Assembly: GCF_017183135.1 (NCBI RefSeq)
Contig: NZ_JADDXW010000006.1
Span: 62,001-126,000 of the forward strand
Direction: 5' to 3'
Origin: Aurantimonas marina
Lineage (GTDB): Bacteria; Pseudomonadota; Alphaproteobacteria; Rhizobiales; Rhizobiaceae
Length of the DNA stretch: 64,000 nucleotides
Of the stretch, positions 26,373-37,083 are shown one piece after another. Every line of letters begins with the position of its first letter. Position 1 is the first letter of the stretch. The notes under the pieces are model-generated. The model saw nothing but the letters and a program-made list of their open reading frames with translations, was not told the DNA's origin and made no database searches. The translations under genes and the position numbers were made by a program.

Positions 26373-27872
26373 CTGGACTACGACGTCTTCATCATCGGCG
26401 GCGGCATCAACGGCTGCGGTATCGCGCGTGATGCCGCGGGCCGCGGCTACAGCGTCGGCCTGGCCGAGATGAACGATCTGGCCTCCGGCACGTCCTCTTG
26501 GTCGACCAAACTCATTCACGGCGGCCTGCGTTATCTCGAGCACTACGAGTTCAGCCTGGTACGGCACGCGCTGATGGAGCGCGAAGTGCTGTGGCGAATC
26601 GCGCCGCACATCATCCGGCCGTTGCGGTTCATCCTGCCCCACCATGCCGGGTTGCGGCCGGCCTGGCTGCTGAGGCTGGGGCTGTTTCTCTACGACCACC
26701 TCGGTGGTCGCAAGAAGCTGCGGGCGACGACGACGGTCGATCTCGACGGCCCGCTCGGCGCGCCACTGAGGGACGAATTCCACAAGGGCTTCGAATATTC
26801 CGACGCGCGCGTCGACGACGCCCGGCTCGTCGTTCTCAACGCCCGCGACGCCGCGGCCCGGGGCGCCGACATCATGGTCCGCACCAAGGTGATCGGGGCA
26901 CGGCGCGAGACCGACCGATGGAAAGTGACACTCAGCGATCAGGAGAACGGTCGGACTTTCACGGTTTCGGCGCGCTTCCTCGTTAATGTCGGAGGCCCCT
27001 GGGTCGACGCGATCATCCAGACAGCGATAGGGCAAAACCAGGCCCACAACATTCGCCTCGTCCAAGGCTCGCACATCGTCACCCGCAAGATCTACGAGCA
27101 CGACCGCGCCTATATTTTCCAGAACGCCGACGACCGGATCATCTTCACGATTCCCTATGAGGAAGACTTCACCCTCGTCGGCACGACCGACCAGGATTTC
27201 GACGGCGATCCGGCCGACGCGGCGATCACCGAGGCGGAGACGCAATACCTGCTCTCTGCCGCCAGCGAATATTTCAAACATCCGTTGGCCGCAGACGACA
27301 TCGTCTGGTCCTATTCCGGCGTGCGCCCGCTTTTCGACGACGGCGCCTCCAAGGCGCAGGAGGCCACGCGCGACTATGTCCTGAAGGTCGAGGGCGACCA
27401 GGACGAGCCGGCGCTTCTCAACGGGTTCGGCGGCAAGATCACCACCTATCGGGTGCTCTCCGAGGAGGTTCTGGAAAAGATCGAGTGGCGCCTCGGCGCC
27501 AAGGGATCGCGCTGGACCGGCGCCAAGCCCCTGCCCGGCGGCGACTTTCCGGTCGAGGGTCTGGCGGCGCTGGAGTCCGAATTGCACCGCTCCGTTCCTG
27601 AACTCGATGATCGCACAGTGCGGCGTCTGGCACGCGGCTATGGCACCGACATCCGCAAGTTCGTGCTGCCCGGCGCGCTGGGGCAGGATTTCGGCCATGG
27701 GCTCCATGAAGCCGAGATCGATTGGCTCGTCCGCAATGAGTGGGCACGGACGGCGGAGGACATTCTCTGGCGCCGCACCAAGCTCGGATTGCGATTCGAC
27801 AGAGATCAGGAATCCAAGCTTGCCGAACATTTGAAGAATCGAAAAGCTGACTGGCGCAAAGCGGCCGAATAG
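26373..27872 (+). CDS. glpD: Glycerol-3-phosphate dehydrogenase (aerobic, FAD)
   Basis: Membrane-associated flavoprotein oxidising glycerol 3-phosphate to dihydroxyacetone phosphate and feeding electrons to quinone. The frame holds the FAD dinucleotide motif IIGGGINGCGIARDAAGRG at its very start, then ASGTSSWSTKLIHGGLRYLEHYEF, the family's hallmark, and TTDQDFDGDP and VWSYSGVRPL further on. About 499 residues, the usual length. No ATG, GTG or TTG exists in frame between the upstream stop (26319-26321) and residue 3; the best start is CTG 26373, five bases after a strong GGGGAGG. Starting at the first ATG (26469) would delete the FAD motif. Confidence 0.93.
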   Translation: MDYDVFIIGGGINGCGIARDAAGRGYSVGLAEMNDLASGTSSWSTKLIHGGLRYLEHYEFSLVRHALMEREVLWRIAPHIIRPLRFILPHHAGLRPAWLLRLGLFLYDHLGGRKKLRATTTVDLDGPLGAPLRDEFHKGFEYSDARVDDARLVVLNARDAAARGADIMVRTKVIGARRETDRWKVTLSDQENGRTFTVSARFLVNVGGPWVDAIIQTAIGQNQAHNIRLVQGSHIVTRKIYEHDRAYIFQNADDRIIFTIPYEEDFTLVGTTDQDFDGDPADAAITEAETQYLLSAASEYFKHPLAADDIVWSYSGVRPLFDDGASKAQEATRDYVLKVEGDQDEPALLNGFGGKITTYRVLSEEVLEKIEWRLGAKGSRWTGAKPLPGGDFPVEGLAALESELHRSVPELDDRTVRRLARGYGTDIRKFVLPGALGQDFGHGLHEAEIDWLVRNEWARTAEDILWRRTKLGLRFDRDQESKLAEHLKNRKADWRKAAE

Positions 27873-27892
27873 CAGCCGTCTGGGAGGGCAAC

Positions 27893-28966
27893 TTGCTCGA
27901 ATTGCAAAACGTCAGCCGCAGCGTTGGCGGCGAAAAACACATCATCGACGTGTCGCTGACCCTTGAGCGTGGCTCTCTCAACGTGCTGCTCGGTCCGACA
28001 CTCGCCGGCAAGACCAGCCTGATGCGCCTGATGGCGGGCCTCGACGCGCCGACCTCGGGCCGCATCGTCATGGATGGCGAGGACGTGACCGGCGTTCCGG
28101 TGCGCAAACGCAACGTCGCCATGGTCTACCAGCAATTCATCAACTACCCCTCCTTCACCGTCTACGAGAACATCGCCTCGCCGATGCGGATCGCCGGTCA
28201 TTCCAAGGCGCAAATCGAAGCGGCGGTCCACAAGGCCGCCGAGCTGATGAAGCTTACGCCGTTTCTCGACCGCACCCCTCTCAATCTTTCCGGCGGCCAG
28301 CAGCAGCGCACGGCGCTGGCCCGCGCGCTGGTCAAGAACGCCGAGCTTGTGCTGCTCGACGAGCCGCTCGCCAATCTCGACTACAAGCTGCGCGAGGAAC
28401 TGCGCGAGGAACTGCCGCGGATTTTCGCCGAGACCGGGGCGATCTTCGTCTACGCCACGACCGAGCCGCATGAGGCGCTGCTCCTGGGCGGTCGCACCGC
28501 CACGATGTCGAAGGGTCGCGTCACGCAATTCGGCGAAACCACCGAAGTCTACCGCCGCCCGCACGACCTTCTGACGGCGCGGACCTTCTCCGATCCGCCG
28601 CTCAACGTCATGGATTTCGTCAAGACCGGCACACGCTTCGCCTCGCCGAACGGCGTCGCCTTCGATGCCGGTCCCGCGTTTTCCGACCTTCCCGACGGCG
28701 CCTACCGCGGCGGCATCCGGCCGCATCATCTGGCTTTTGAAAGCGGGGACGGCGGCTTCGAGGCGCGGGTCGCCCTGACCGAGGTCACCGGCTCTGAAAC
28801 CTTCGTTCACGCCGATGTCGGCGACAACAGCATCATCGCCCTCGTCCACGGCGTCCGGCGCATCGAACCCGGCGATCATATTCGCCTGACCTTCGACCCG
28901 GCGAAAATCCTGATCTTCGACGAACACGGCAACGCCACCGCCGCGTCCGCGCGACAAGCGGCTTGA
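27893..28966 (+). CDS. glpS: Glycerol ABC transporter ATP-binding protein GlpS
   Basis: 357-residue sugar-importer type ATPase (nucleotide-binding domain, then a C-terminal OB-like regulatory region). Walker A is GPTLAGKT (residues 34-41), signature LSGGQQQR and Walker B LVLLDEPLANLD are intact, but the switch histidine is missing: YATTEPHEA stands where VTHDQ-EA is normal. Starts with TTG 27893 after GGGAGGG. It forms a pair with the next gene, as in the rhizobial glpSTPQUV glycerol importer. Distance from glpD is only 20 bases, so it is in the glpD operon. Confidence 0.92.
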   Translation: MLELQNVSRSVGGEKHIIDVSLTLERGSLNVLLGPTLAGKTSLMRLMAGLDAPTSGRIVMDGEDVTGVPVRKRNVAMVYQQFINYPSFTVYENIASPMRIAGHSKAQIEAAVHKAAELMKLTPFLDRTPLNLSGGQQQRTALARALVKNAELVLLDEPLANLDYKLREELREELPRIFAETGAIFVYATTEPHEALLLGGRTATMSKGRVTQFGETTEVYRRPHDLLTARTFSDPPLNVMDFVKTGTRFASPNGVAFDAGPAFSDLPDGAYRGGIRPHHLAFESGDGGFEARVALTEVTGSETFVHADVGDNSIIALVHGVRRIEPGDHIRLTFDPAKILIFDEHGNATAASARQAA

Positions 28967-28976
28967 GGAGGCGTTC

Positions 28977-30053
28977 ATGGCTCGCATCCGTCTCGATCAT
29001 ATCCGCCACGCCTATTCGCGGGCGCTCGGTGACGCAGGGATCTACGCGCTGCGCGAGGTGGATCACGCCTTCGAGGATGGCGGCGCGTATGCGCTGCTGG
29101 GTCCGTCCGGGTGCGGCAAGACCACGTTGCTCAACATCATTTCCGGGCTGCTGACGCCCTCCGAGGGGCATGTCTATTTCGACGACCGCGACGTCACCGA
29201 ACTGACGCCGGAAGCGCGCAATATCGCCCAGGTGTTCCAGTTCCCGGTGATCTACGACACCATGACGGTGCGCCAGAACCTCGCCTTCCCGTTGAAGAAC
29301 CGCAAAGTGCCGGCCGCCGAGATCAAGACCCGCGTCGAGGACATGATCCGCCGCATCGGTCTGGAAGCGAAGGCCGACCGCAAGGCTCGCGGCCTGACCG
29401 CGGACGAAAAGCAGAAGATCTCGCTTGGGCGCGGCCTGGTCCGTTCTGACGTCAACGCCATCCTGTTCGATGAGCCGCTGACCGTCATCGATCCGCATAT
29501 GAAGTGGCAGTTGCGCTCGGAGCTGAAGCAGCTGCACCGGGAGTTCCAGATGACCATGGTCTACGTCACTCACGACCAGACCGAGGCGTTGACTTTCGCC
29601 GACAAGGTCGTGGTCATGTATGATGGCGAGGTCGTCCAGATCGGCACGCCGGAAGAGCTGTTCGAGCGGCCAAAACATACTTTCGTCGGCTATTTCATCG
29701 GCTCGCCCGGCATGAACGTCCTGCCCTGCCGGATGGAGGGCGGCGAGGCCGTCATCTCAGACATCCGCATCGCCCTTCCCGGCAACCCGATCGGGTTCCA
29801 TTCGGGTCAAAAGACCGAACTCGGCATAAGGCCGGAATTCGTCGAGATCGTTGGCCGAAACGATGGAATCCCCGTCAGCGTCGAGAAGGTCGAGGATGTC
29901 GGCTCGGAGCGCATCGTGCGCGCGACGCTGGCAGGCACGCGACTGAGCGCCATCGTGCCGGAAGGCGCTGGCATTCCAGCGGACGCGGCGGTCCGCTTCA
30001 CGCCCGACGCGCTCAATCTTTACGCCGATTCCTGGCTGGTCGAGCGGGCTTAG
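28977..30053 (+). CDS. glpT: Glycerol ABC transporter ATP-binding protein GlpT
   Basis: 358-residue ATPase, second half of the GlpS/GlpT pair. Walker A GPSGCGKTT, Walker B AILFDEPLTVIDP and switch His in VTHDQTEALTFADK are intact; the ABC signature is degenerate (LTADEKQKISLGRGL in place of LSGGQ). GGAGG precedes the ATG. The name follows the rhizobial glpSTPQUV locus and must not be confused with the glycerol-3-phosphate antiporter GlpT of E. coli. Confidence 0.92.
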   Translation: MARIRLDHIRHAYSRALGDAGIYALREVDHAFEDGGAYALLGPSGCGKTTLLNIISGLLTPSEGHVYFDDRDVTELTPEARNIAQVFQFPVIYDTMTVRQNLAFPLKNRKVPAAEIKTRVEDMIRRIGLEAKADRKARGLTADEKQKISLGRGLVRSDVNAILFDEPLTVIDPHMKWQLRSELKQLHREFQMTMVYVTHDQTEALTFADKVVVMYDGEVVQIGTPEELFERPKHTFVGYFIGSPGMNVLPCRMEGGEAVISDIRIALPGNPIGFHSGQKTELGIRPEFVEIVGRNDGIPVSVEKVEDVGSERIVRATLAGTRLSAIVPEGAGIPADAAVRFTPDALNLYADSWLVERA

Positions 30054-30064
30054 GGAGACAGATC

Positions 30065-30948
30065 ATGGAAAAGACCTGGAACAACAAAGCCTGGTTCATG
30101 GTCCTGCCGGTGCTGCTGCTCGTCGCCTTTTCAGCGGTAGTCCCGCTGATGACGGTGGTGAATTATTCGGTGCAGGACACCTTCGGCAACAACCAGTTCT
30201 TCTGGGCCGGCACATCCTGGTTCCAGGACATTCTCACCTCCGCCCGTTTCCACGACGCACTGATCCGCAATCTGATCTTCTCGGGTATCATCCTGGCGAT
30301 CGAGATTCCGCTCGGCATCATCGTGGCGCTGTCCATGCCGAAGAAAGGCTTTTGGGTTTCGGTCTGCCTCGTCCTGATGGCGCTGCCGCTGCTGATTCCC
30401 TGGAACGTGGTCGGTACGATCTGGCAGGTTTTCGGCCGCACCGACATCGGGCTGCTCGGCTATTCCGTCGCCGCCCTCGGCATCGACTACAATTACGTCC
30501 GCGATCCGTTCGATGCCTGGGTCACGGTCATCGTCATGGACGTCTGGCACTGGACCAGCCTCGTCGTTCTCCTGTGCTACGCGGGCCTCGTTTCGATCCC
30601 CGACGCCTATTATCAGGCGGCCAAGATCGACGGCGCGTCGCGCTGGGCCGTGTTCCGCTTCATCCAGCTGCCGAAGATGGGTCGGGTGTTGCTGATCGCC
30701 ATGCTCTTACGCTTCATGGATAGCTTCATGATCTACACCGAGCCCTTCGTCGTCACCGGCGGCGGTCCGGGCAATTCGACCACCTTCCTGTCGATCGACC
30801 TCGTCAAGCTCGCGATCGGCCAGTTCAACCTCGGCGAGGCGGCCGCCATGTCGCTCGTCTACTTCCTGATCATCCTCGCGCTCTCCTGGGTCTTCTACAC
30901 CGTGATGACCAACGCCGGAGCCGACAAGCCGCTGACGGGAGTGTCGGA

Positions 30949-30952
<4 letters not shown>
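30065..30952 (+). CDS. glpP: Glycerol ABC transporter permease GlpP
   Basis: 295-residue MalF-type permease with six predicted membrane helices and the coupling-helix EAA motif in YYQAAKIDGASRWAVFRFIQLPKMGRVLL. The gene lies 11 bases after glpT and overlaps glpQ by four bases. Together with GlpQ it forms the membrane channel of the glycerol importer; the assignment rests on the complete rhizobial-type gene order. Confidence 0.92.
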
Positions 30953-31853
<901 letters not shown>

Positions 31854-31854
<1 letters not shown>

Positions 31855-32135
31855 TGGATTTCTCATGGATGGCCTGGACCTGGCCGACCGCGATTTTCTT
31901 TCTTGTGATTTTCGCCATGATCGCCGGCATGGGCGTTTGGGAATACGCCGTGCCGGGCGGTAGCCCCCGCGTCGGCATCCTGCGTTTCGAGACCACGCGC
32001 GGCGACCGCCTGTTCGTCTCGCTGCTGGGTTCCGCCTTTATCTGCCTTGGCTGGCTCTGGGCCACCGATCTGACGCTGTGGTACGCGCTGATCGTCTGCG
32101 CCGTCTTCTTCATCCTCGTCTTTCGCCTCGTCTAG
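31854..32135 (+). CDS. glpU: Small membrane protein GlpU (DUF2160)
   Basis: 93 residues with three hydrophobic helices (WPTAIFFLVIFAMIAGMGVWEY, LFVSLLGSAFICLGWLWA, LWYALIVCAVFFILVFRLV regions) and the conserved YAVPGGSPRVGILRFETTRGDRLF between the first two. This DUF2160 protein accompanies glycerol ABC importers in rhizobia; it is needed by position, but its molecular role is unknown. Confidence 0.88.
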
Positions 32136-32225
32136 CGAGGCGGAATCAGGCCACGCCGCGTCCCACCGGTCAACGCGGCACCGCCATACCAAAAGACCGG
32201 CACCTGTTTTGGGAGGTAAATCGAT

Positions 32226-34058
32226 ATGAAACACCATCTGATGCGCTCGGCGGCTGTGCTCGCTATCGCGCTTGCCACCGGCCCGGCCTTCGCCGACATG
32301 GAAGCGGCCAAGCAATTCCTCGACGCCGAGATCGGCGACCTGTCGACGCTGTCGCGCGAAGATCAGGAAAAGGAGATGCAGTGGTTTGTCGACGCGGCTC
32401 AGCCCTTCCAGGGAATGGACATCAAGGTCGTGTCCGAGACGATCACCACGCACGAGTATGAATCGAAGGTGCTGGCCCCGGCCTTCACGGCGATCACCGG
32501 CATCCAGGTCACCCACGACCTGATCGGCGAAGGCGACGTTGTCGAGAAGCTGCAGACACAGATGCAGTCGGGCGAGAACATCTACGACGCCTACATCAAC
32601 GACAGCGATCTGATTGGCACCCACTGGCGCTACCAGCAGGCCCGCAGCCTGACCGACTGGATGGACGGCGAAGGCAAGGACGTCACGAATCCGGGCCTCG
32701 ACATCGACGATTTCATCGGCAAGTCGTTCACCACCGCGCCGGACGGCAAGCTCTACCAGCTGCCCGACCAGCAGTTCGCCAACCTCTATTGGTTCCGCTA
32801 CGACTGGTTCAACGACGAGACAAACAAGGCGGATTTCAAGGAGAAGTACGGCTACGACCTCGGCGTACCGGTCAACTGGTCGGCCTATGAGGACATCGCC
32901 GAGTTCTTCACCGGCCGCGAAATCGACGGCCAGAAGGTCTATGGCCACATGGACTATGGCAAGAAGGACCCCTCGCTCGGCTGGCGCTTCACCGATGCGT
33001 GGCTCTCCATGGCCGGCAATGGCGACAAGGGCATTCCGAACGGCGTACCGGTCGACGAATGGGGGATCCGGGTGAACGAGCAGAGCCAGCCGACCGGCTC
33101 CTGCGTCGCGCGCGGCGGCGACACCAACGGCCCGGCGGCCGTCTATGCCATCGAGAAATACCTCGAGTGGCTGAAGGCCTACGCGCCGCCGGAAGCCCAG
33201 GGCATGACCTTCTCCGAATCCGGCCCCGTACCGGCCCAGGGCCAGATCGCCCAGCAGATCTTCTGGTACACCGCCTTTACCGCCGACATGGTGAAGGACG
33301 GCCTTCCCGTCGTCGATGGTGACGGCAATCCGAAATGGCGCATGGCCCCCTCGCCGCACGGCGTCTACTGGGTCGACGGCATGAAGCTCGGCTACCAGGA
33401 CGCAGGCTCCTGGACGCTGATGAAGTCGACCCCGGTCGATCGGGCCAAGGCGGCCTGGCTCTACGCCCAGTTCGTCACCTCCAAGACCGTCGACGTGAAG
33501 AAGAGCCATGAGGGCCTGACCTTCATTCGCGAGTCGACCATTCGCGACGACAGCTTCACGGAGCGGGCGCCGAAGCTCGGCGGCCTGATCGAGTTCTACC
33601 GCTCGCCGGCGCGGGTGCAGTGGACGCCGACCGGTACCAACGTGCCGGACTATCCGAAGCTGGCGCAGCTCTGGTGGCAGGCGATCGGTGACGCCTCCTC
33701 GGGCGCCAAGACCGCTCAGGAAGCGATGGATTCGCTCTGCGCCGAGCAGGAGCAGATCCTGGAGCGTCTCGAACGCGCCGGCATCCAGGGCGACATCGGC
33801 CCGAAGCTCAACGAGGAGCACGACCTGGAATATTGGGTCGAACAGGCCAAGGCCAACGGCACGCTCGCGCCGCAGCCGAAGAAGGAGAACGAGAAGGAAC
33901 AGCCGCAGACCGTCTCCTATGACGAACTGGTCAAGAGCTGGGCCGACGCGAACGCTTCAGGCGGCGACGCGCCCGCAGCGGAACCGGCCAGCGCGCCGGC
34001 CGATGCGGCGATGGAAAAACCCGCGGATGCGGACGCGGAGAAGCCGGCCGTCCAGTAA
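32226..34058 (+). CDS. glpV: Glycerol ABC transporter substrate-binding protein GlpV
   Basis: 610-residue extracellular solute-binding protein (family 1 type) with signal peptide MKHHLMRSAAVLAIALATGPAFA and a GGGAGG ribosome binding site. The mature protein has the long glycerol-type architecture (DAEIGDLSTLSREDQEKEMQWF near the start, KVVSETITTHEYESKVLAPAFTAITGIQVTHDLIGEGDVVEKLQTQMQSG, INDSDLIGTHWRYQQ). It is longer than the typical 570-580 residues because of a C-terminal Ala/Pro/Glu/Asp-rich tail of about 40 residues (from ASGGDAPAAEPASAP), probably disordered. A hairpin follows before glpK. Confidence 0.92.
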   Translation: MKHHLMRSAAVLAIALATGPAFADMEAAKQFLDAEIGDLSTLSREDQEKEMQWFVDAAQPFQGMDIKVVSETITTHEYESKVLAPAFTAITGIQVTHDLIGEGDVVEKLQTQMQSGENIYDAYINDSDLIGTHWRYQQARSLTDWMDGEGKDVTNPGLDIDDFIGKSFTTAPDGKLYQLPDQQFANLYWFRYDWFNDETNKADFKEKYGYDLGVPVNWSAYEDIAEFFTGREIDGQKVYGHMDYGKKDPSLGWRFTDAWLSMAGNGDKGIPNGVPVDEWGIRVNEQSQPTGSCVARGGDTNGPAAVYAIEKYLEWLKAYAPPEAQGMTFSESGPVPAQGQIAQQIFWYTAFTADMVKDGLPVVDGDGNPKWRMAPSPHGVYWVDGMKLGYQDAGSWTLMKSTPVDRAKAAWLYAQFVTSKTVDVKKSHEGLTFIRESTIRDDSFTERAPKLGGLIEFYRSPARVQWTPTGTNVPDYPKLAQLWWQAIGDASSGAKTAQEAMDSLCAEQEQILERLERAGIQGDIGPKLNEEHDLEYWVEQAKANGTLAPQPKKENEKEQPQTVSYDELVKSWADANASGGDAPAAEPASAPADAAMEKPADADAEKPAVQ

Positions 34059-34079
34059 ACGGCCAACCCACAACGACAA

Positions 34080-34106
34080 GGAAAGCCGGGCTCGTCCCGG
34101 CTTTCC
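34080..34106 (+). terminator. Hairpin between glpV and glpK
   Basis: An 11-bp perfect stem (GGAAAGCCGGG 34080-34090, CCCGGCTTTCC 34096-34106) with loop CTCGT. There is no clear T-run after it, so it may only dampen transcription or protect the upstream mRNA, leaving glpK partly co-transcribed. Confidence 0.65.
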
Positions 34107-34145
34107 GCTATTCGAAAACGATGTGACGCCTCAGGGAGAGACAAA

Positions 34146-35630
34146 ATGTCCGGATACGTCCTCGCCATCGATCAGGGCACGACATCGAGCCGCGCGATCG
34201 TCTTCGACGACGGCTTCCGCACCGTCGGCGTCAGCCAGCAGGAGTTTCCGCAGCACTTCCCGCGCTCGGGCTGGGTCGAGCATGATCCCGAAGACATCTG
34301 GCGCTCGGTTGTCGCGACAGTCCGCACAGCACTCGCCGACGCTTCGCTCTCGGCCTCCGACATCGCCGCGATCGGCATCACCAATCAGCGTGAGACCGCG
34401 CTGATCTGGGACCGCGACACCGGCAAACCGATTCACAACGCCATCGTCTGGCAGGACCGCCGTACCGCCGACCTCTGCCGCAAGCTCGTCGAGGCGGGTG
34501 CCGAGCCACAGATCACGGCGAAGACCGGCCTGATCATCGACCCCTATTTCTCCGGCACCAAGATCGCCTGGATGCTCGACCATGTAGAGGGCGCGCGCGC
34601 CAAGGCCGAAGCCGGCAAGCTCGCCTTCGGCACGGTCGACGCCTTCCTGCTCTGGCGGCTGACCGGCGGCAAGGTCCATGCGACCGACACCACCAACGCC
34701 TGCCGCACCATGCTGTTCGACATCGAGGCGAACGCCTGGAACGAGGAACTGCTCAAGCTGCTGAACGTCCCCCGCGCCCTCCTGCCGGAGGTGAAGGATT
34801 GCGACGCCGAGTTCGGCGTGACCGAGACCTCACTGTTCGGCGCCGCGATTCCGGTCTGCGGCATCGCCGGCGACCAGCACGCCGCAACGCTCGGGCAAGC
34901 CTGTTTCGCGCCGGGAATGCTGAAATCCACCTACGGCACCGGCTGCTTTGCGGTGCTCAACACCGGGGCGACGCGGGTCCCCTCCTCCAACCGCCTTTTG
35001 ACGACGATCGCCTATCGCCTTTCCGGCAAGACCGCCTTCGCTCTTGAGGGCTCGATCTTCATCGCCGGTGCCGCCGTTCAATGGCTCCGCGACGGCCTCG
35101 GCGTCGTCGAGCGCGCCGATCGCACCGGCCCGATGGCCGCCGAGGCCGATGAGGCCCAGGACATTTACATGGTGCCGGCCTTCACCGGACTCGGCGCGCC
35201 CTGGTGGGACGCGGAGGCGCGCGGCGCCATCTACGGCCTCACCCGCAAGACCGGCCCGAACGAAATCGCCCGCGCCGCGCTCGAAGCCGTCTGCTTCCAG
35301 ACCGCCGACCTGCTCTCGGCCATGAAGAAGGACTGGACCGGCGCGAGCGACACGATCCTGCGCGTCGACGGTGGCATGGTCGCGTCGGACTGGACGATGC
35401 AGCGTCTCGCCGACCTTCTCGACGCGCCGGTCGACCGGCCGGTGGTGCTGGAGACGACGGCGCTCGGCGCCGCTTGGGTGGCCGGGCAAAAGGCAGGCGT
35501 GTGGCCGGATATGGCTGGCTTTTCCGAGCGCTGGCGCCTGGAGCGCCGCTTCGAGCCGCACATGGACGCGGTCACGCGCGGCCGCAAGCTCGCCGGTTGG
35601 GCCGACGCGGTGCGCCGGACGCTGACGTAG
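34146..35630 (+). CDS. glpK: Glycerol kinase
   Basis: Phosphorylates glycerol with ATP, trapping it after import and producing the substrate of GlpD. 494 residues, FGGY-kinase fold: N-terminal [16 protein letters not shown] (phosphate 1), [26 protein letters not shown], and the C-terminal [20 protein letters not shown] and [15 protein letters not shown] blocks. GGGAGA lies seven bases before the ATG. It completes the glp locus. Confidence 0.97.
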   Translation: MSGYVLAIDQGTTSSRAIVFDDGFRTVGVSQQEFPQHFPRSGWVEHDPEDIWRSVVATVRTALADASLSASDIAAIGITNQRETALIWDRDTGKPIHNAIVWQDRRTADLCRKLVEAGAEPQITAKTGLIIDPYFSGTKIAWMLDHVEGARAKAEAGKLAFGTVDAFLLWRLTGGKVHATDTTNACRTMLFDIEANAWNEELLKLLNVPRALLPEVKDCDAEFGVTETSLFGAAIPVCGIAGDQHAATLGQACFAPGMLKSTYGTGCFAVLNTGATRVPSSNRLLTTIAYRLSGKTAFALEGSIFIAGAAVQWLRDGLGVVERADRTGPMAAEADEAQDIYMVPAFTGLGAPWWDAEARGAIYGLTRKTGPNEIARAALEAVCFQTADLLSAMKKDWTGASDTILRVDGGMVASDWTMQRLADLLDAPVDRPVVLETTALGAAWVAGQKAGVWPDMAGFSERWRLERRFEPHMDAVTRGRKLAGWADAVRRTLT

Positions 35631-35833
35631 CGCCGCGCTGGACCAAGCACTGCGGGCGATTGCGCGATATCGGTATCGCAGCCGCCCGAGGATGCTGCTC
35701 AGAGAGTGCCCAAGGGGGAGTCGCGATTTCCCCGTGCCCTCGCGAGTGATTGACCTTTGTCGTCCGATCGGGTCAGAGAAAGCCGTCACCTAGCGCGGCA
35801 TGATGCGCCCACCCGATGCGAAGGCAACCCCCG

Positions 35834-36391
35834 ATGGCCACCAAAGACATCGTCTATATCGCCCTCTTCGCGGCCCTGATGGCCGTCCTCGCGGTGTTTC
35901 CGCCGCTGACGATCCCGGCGCTCGGCGTGCCGATCACCGCCCAGTCGATGGGCGTCATGCTCGCCGGCGGCATCCTCGGCGCCAGGCGCGGGGCGCTGGC
36001 GATGGTCCTGTTCCTCGTGCTGGTGGCCATCGGCCTGCCGCTCCTGTCGGGCGGACGCGGCGGCATTGGCGTCTTCGCCGGCCCGACCGCCGGCTTCCTG
36101 TTCGGCTGGATCGTCGCCGCCTATGTGATTGGCCGGCTGACCGAGCGTTTCTGGCACGGTCTCGGCTTTGTCGGCGCCTTCCTGATTTCGGTCTTCGGCG
36201 GCATCGTCGTGCTCTACGCGATCGGCATCCCGGTCGTCGCCGCGATCGCCGACATCCCGCTCTGGACCGCGCTTTCCGGCTCGGCCGCGTTCATTCCCGG
36301 TGACCTGGTCAAGGCCGGCTTCGCCGCCGTGGTGATCGCGACCGTCAAGCGGTCCTACCCGCTGATCCCGTCGCGCGCGGGTCGGGCCTGA
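35834..36391 (+). CDS. bioY: Biotin transporter substrate-binding subunit BioY
   Basis: S-component of the energy-coupling-factor (ECF) biotin importer. About 185 residues with six hydrophobic helices; typical BioY features are FPPLTIPALGVPITAQSMGVMLAGGILGARRGALAM and FAGPTAGFLFGWIVAAYVIG and the FIPGDLVKAGFAA near the C-terminus. Start ATG 35834 has GAAGG upstream; an in-frame ATG 18 bases earlier has no such site. First gene of bioYMN. No BioR-type TTATCTATAA box was seen upstream. Confidence 0.93.
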   Translation: MATKDIVYIALFAALMAVLAVFPPLTIPALGVPITAQSMGVMLAGGILGARRGALAMVLFLVLVAIGLPLLSGGRGGIGVFAGPTAGFLFGWIVAAYVIGRLTERFWHGLGFVGAFLISVFGGIVVLYAIGIPVVAAIADIPLWTALSGSAAFIPGDLVKAGFAAVVIATVKRSYPLIPSRAGRA

Positions 36392-36408
36392 CGGCAGCTC
36401 CGCGAGCG

Positions 36409-37083
36409 ATGATCGAACTCGCCGGCGTTTCAGTCGAGCGCTCCGGGCGCCAAATCCTCGCCGATCTCGACTTGCGGCTTTCGGCCCCGCGGATCGGGGT
36501 TATCGGCGCGAACGGGTCCGGCAAGAGCACCTTCGCGCGGCTGCTCAACGGCCTGGTCCTGCCGACCGCCGGCCGTGTCGCCATCGACGGATTGGACACG
36601 CGCGCCGATGGTGGCGAGGTGCGCCGCCGCGTCGGCTTCGTCTTCCAGAATCCCGACAACCAGATCGTCTATCCGACTGTTGGCGAAGATTTGGCGTTTG
36701 GCCTGAAGGGGCGCGACGTTCCCAAGGCCGAGATCGACAGCAAGGTGGACCAGGCCCTCGACCGCTTCGGTCTCAACGGCTTCGCCGACCGGCTCGTCCA
36801 CGAGCTCAGCGGTGGCGAGCGCCAGATGGTGGCGCTGGCCGGGGTCATGATTCTGGAACCGGCCTGGCTGGTCCTCGACGAGCCCACCACGCTCCTCGAT
36901 CTTCGCAACACCCGCCGCGTCATGGACACCGTTCTGGGGCTGGATCAGCACGTCCTCCTCGTCACTCATGATCTCGCCCTTCTCGCCGGTTTCGACCGCG
37001 TCCTGGTCTTCGACGGGGGCCGGCTGGTCACCGACGCCGCGCCGGAAGAAGCGATTGCAGCCTATCTGGGGATCATCGGGTGA
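36409..37083 (+). CDS. bioM: Biotin ECF transporter ATPase BioM
   Basis: 224-residue A-component. Walker A GANGSGKST, Q-loop in FVFQNPDNQIVYPTV (the FQNPDNQ form is diagnostic for ECF/CbiO-type ATPases), signature ELSGGERQMVALAGVM, Walker B WLVLDEPTTLLD, switch His VTHDLALLAGF. It overlaps bioN by four bases. Confidence 0.94.
   Translation: MIELAGVSVERSGRQILADLDLRLSAPRIGVIGANGSGKSTFARLLNGLVLPTAGRVAIDGLDTRADGGEVRRRVGFVFQNPDNQIVYPTVGEDLAFGLKGRDVPKAEIDSKVDQALDRFGLNGFADRLVHELSGGERQMVALAGVMILEPAWLVLDEPTTLLDLRNTRRVMDTVLGLDQHVLLVTHDLALLAGFDRVLVFDGGRLVTDAAPEEAIAAYLGIIG

Noticed and set aside
26316-27830. 504-codon minus-strand frame opposite glpD
   Set aside because: It is the mirror of the glpD coding sequence; no motif or ribosome binding site supports it.
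31863-33821. 652-codon open frame antisense to glpV
   Set aside because: GC-rich codon bias leaves long shadow frames; the glpV reading has signal peptide, ribosome binding site and family homology, while this frame has an Arg/Val/Leu-rich shadow composition.
35631-35833. BioR operator upstream of bioY
   Set aside because: No TTATCTATAA-like sequence is present in the gap.
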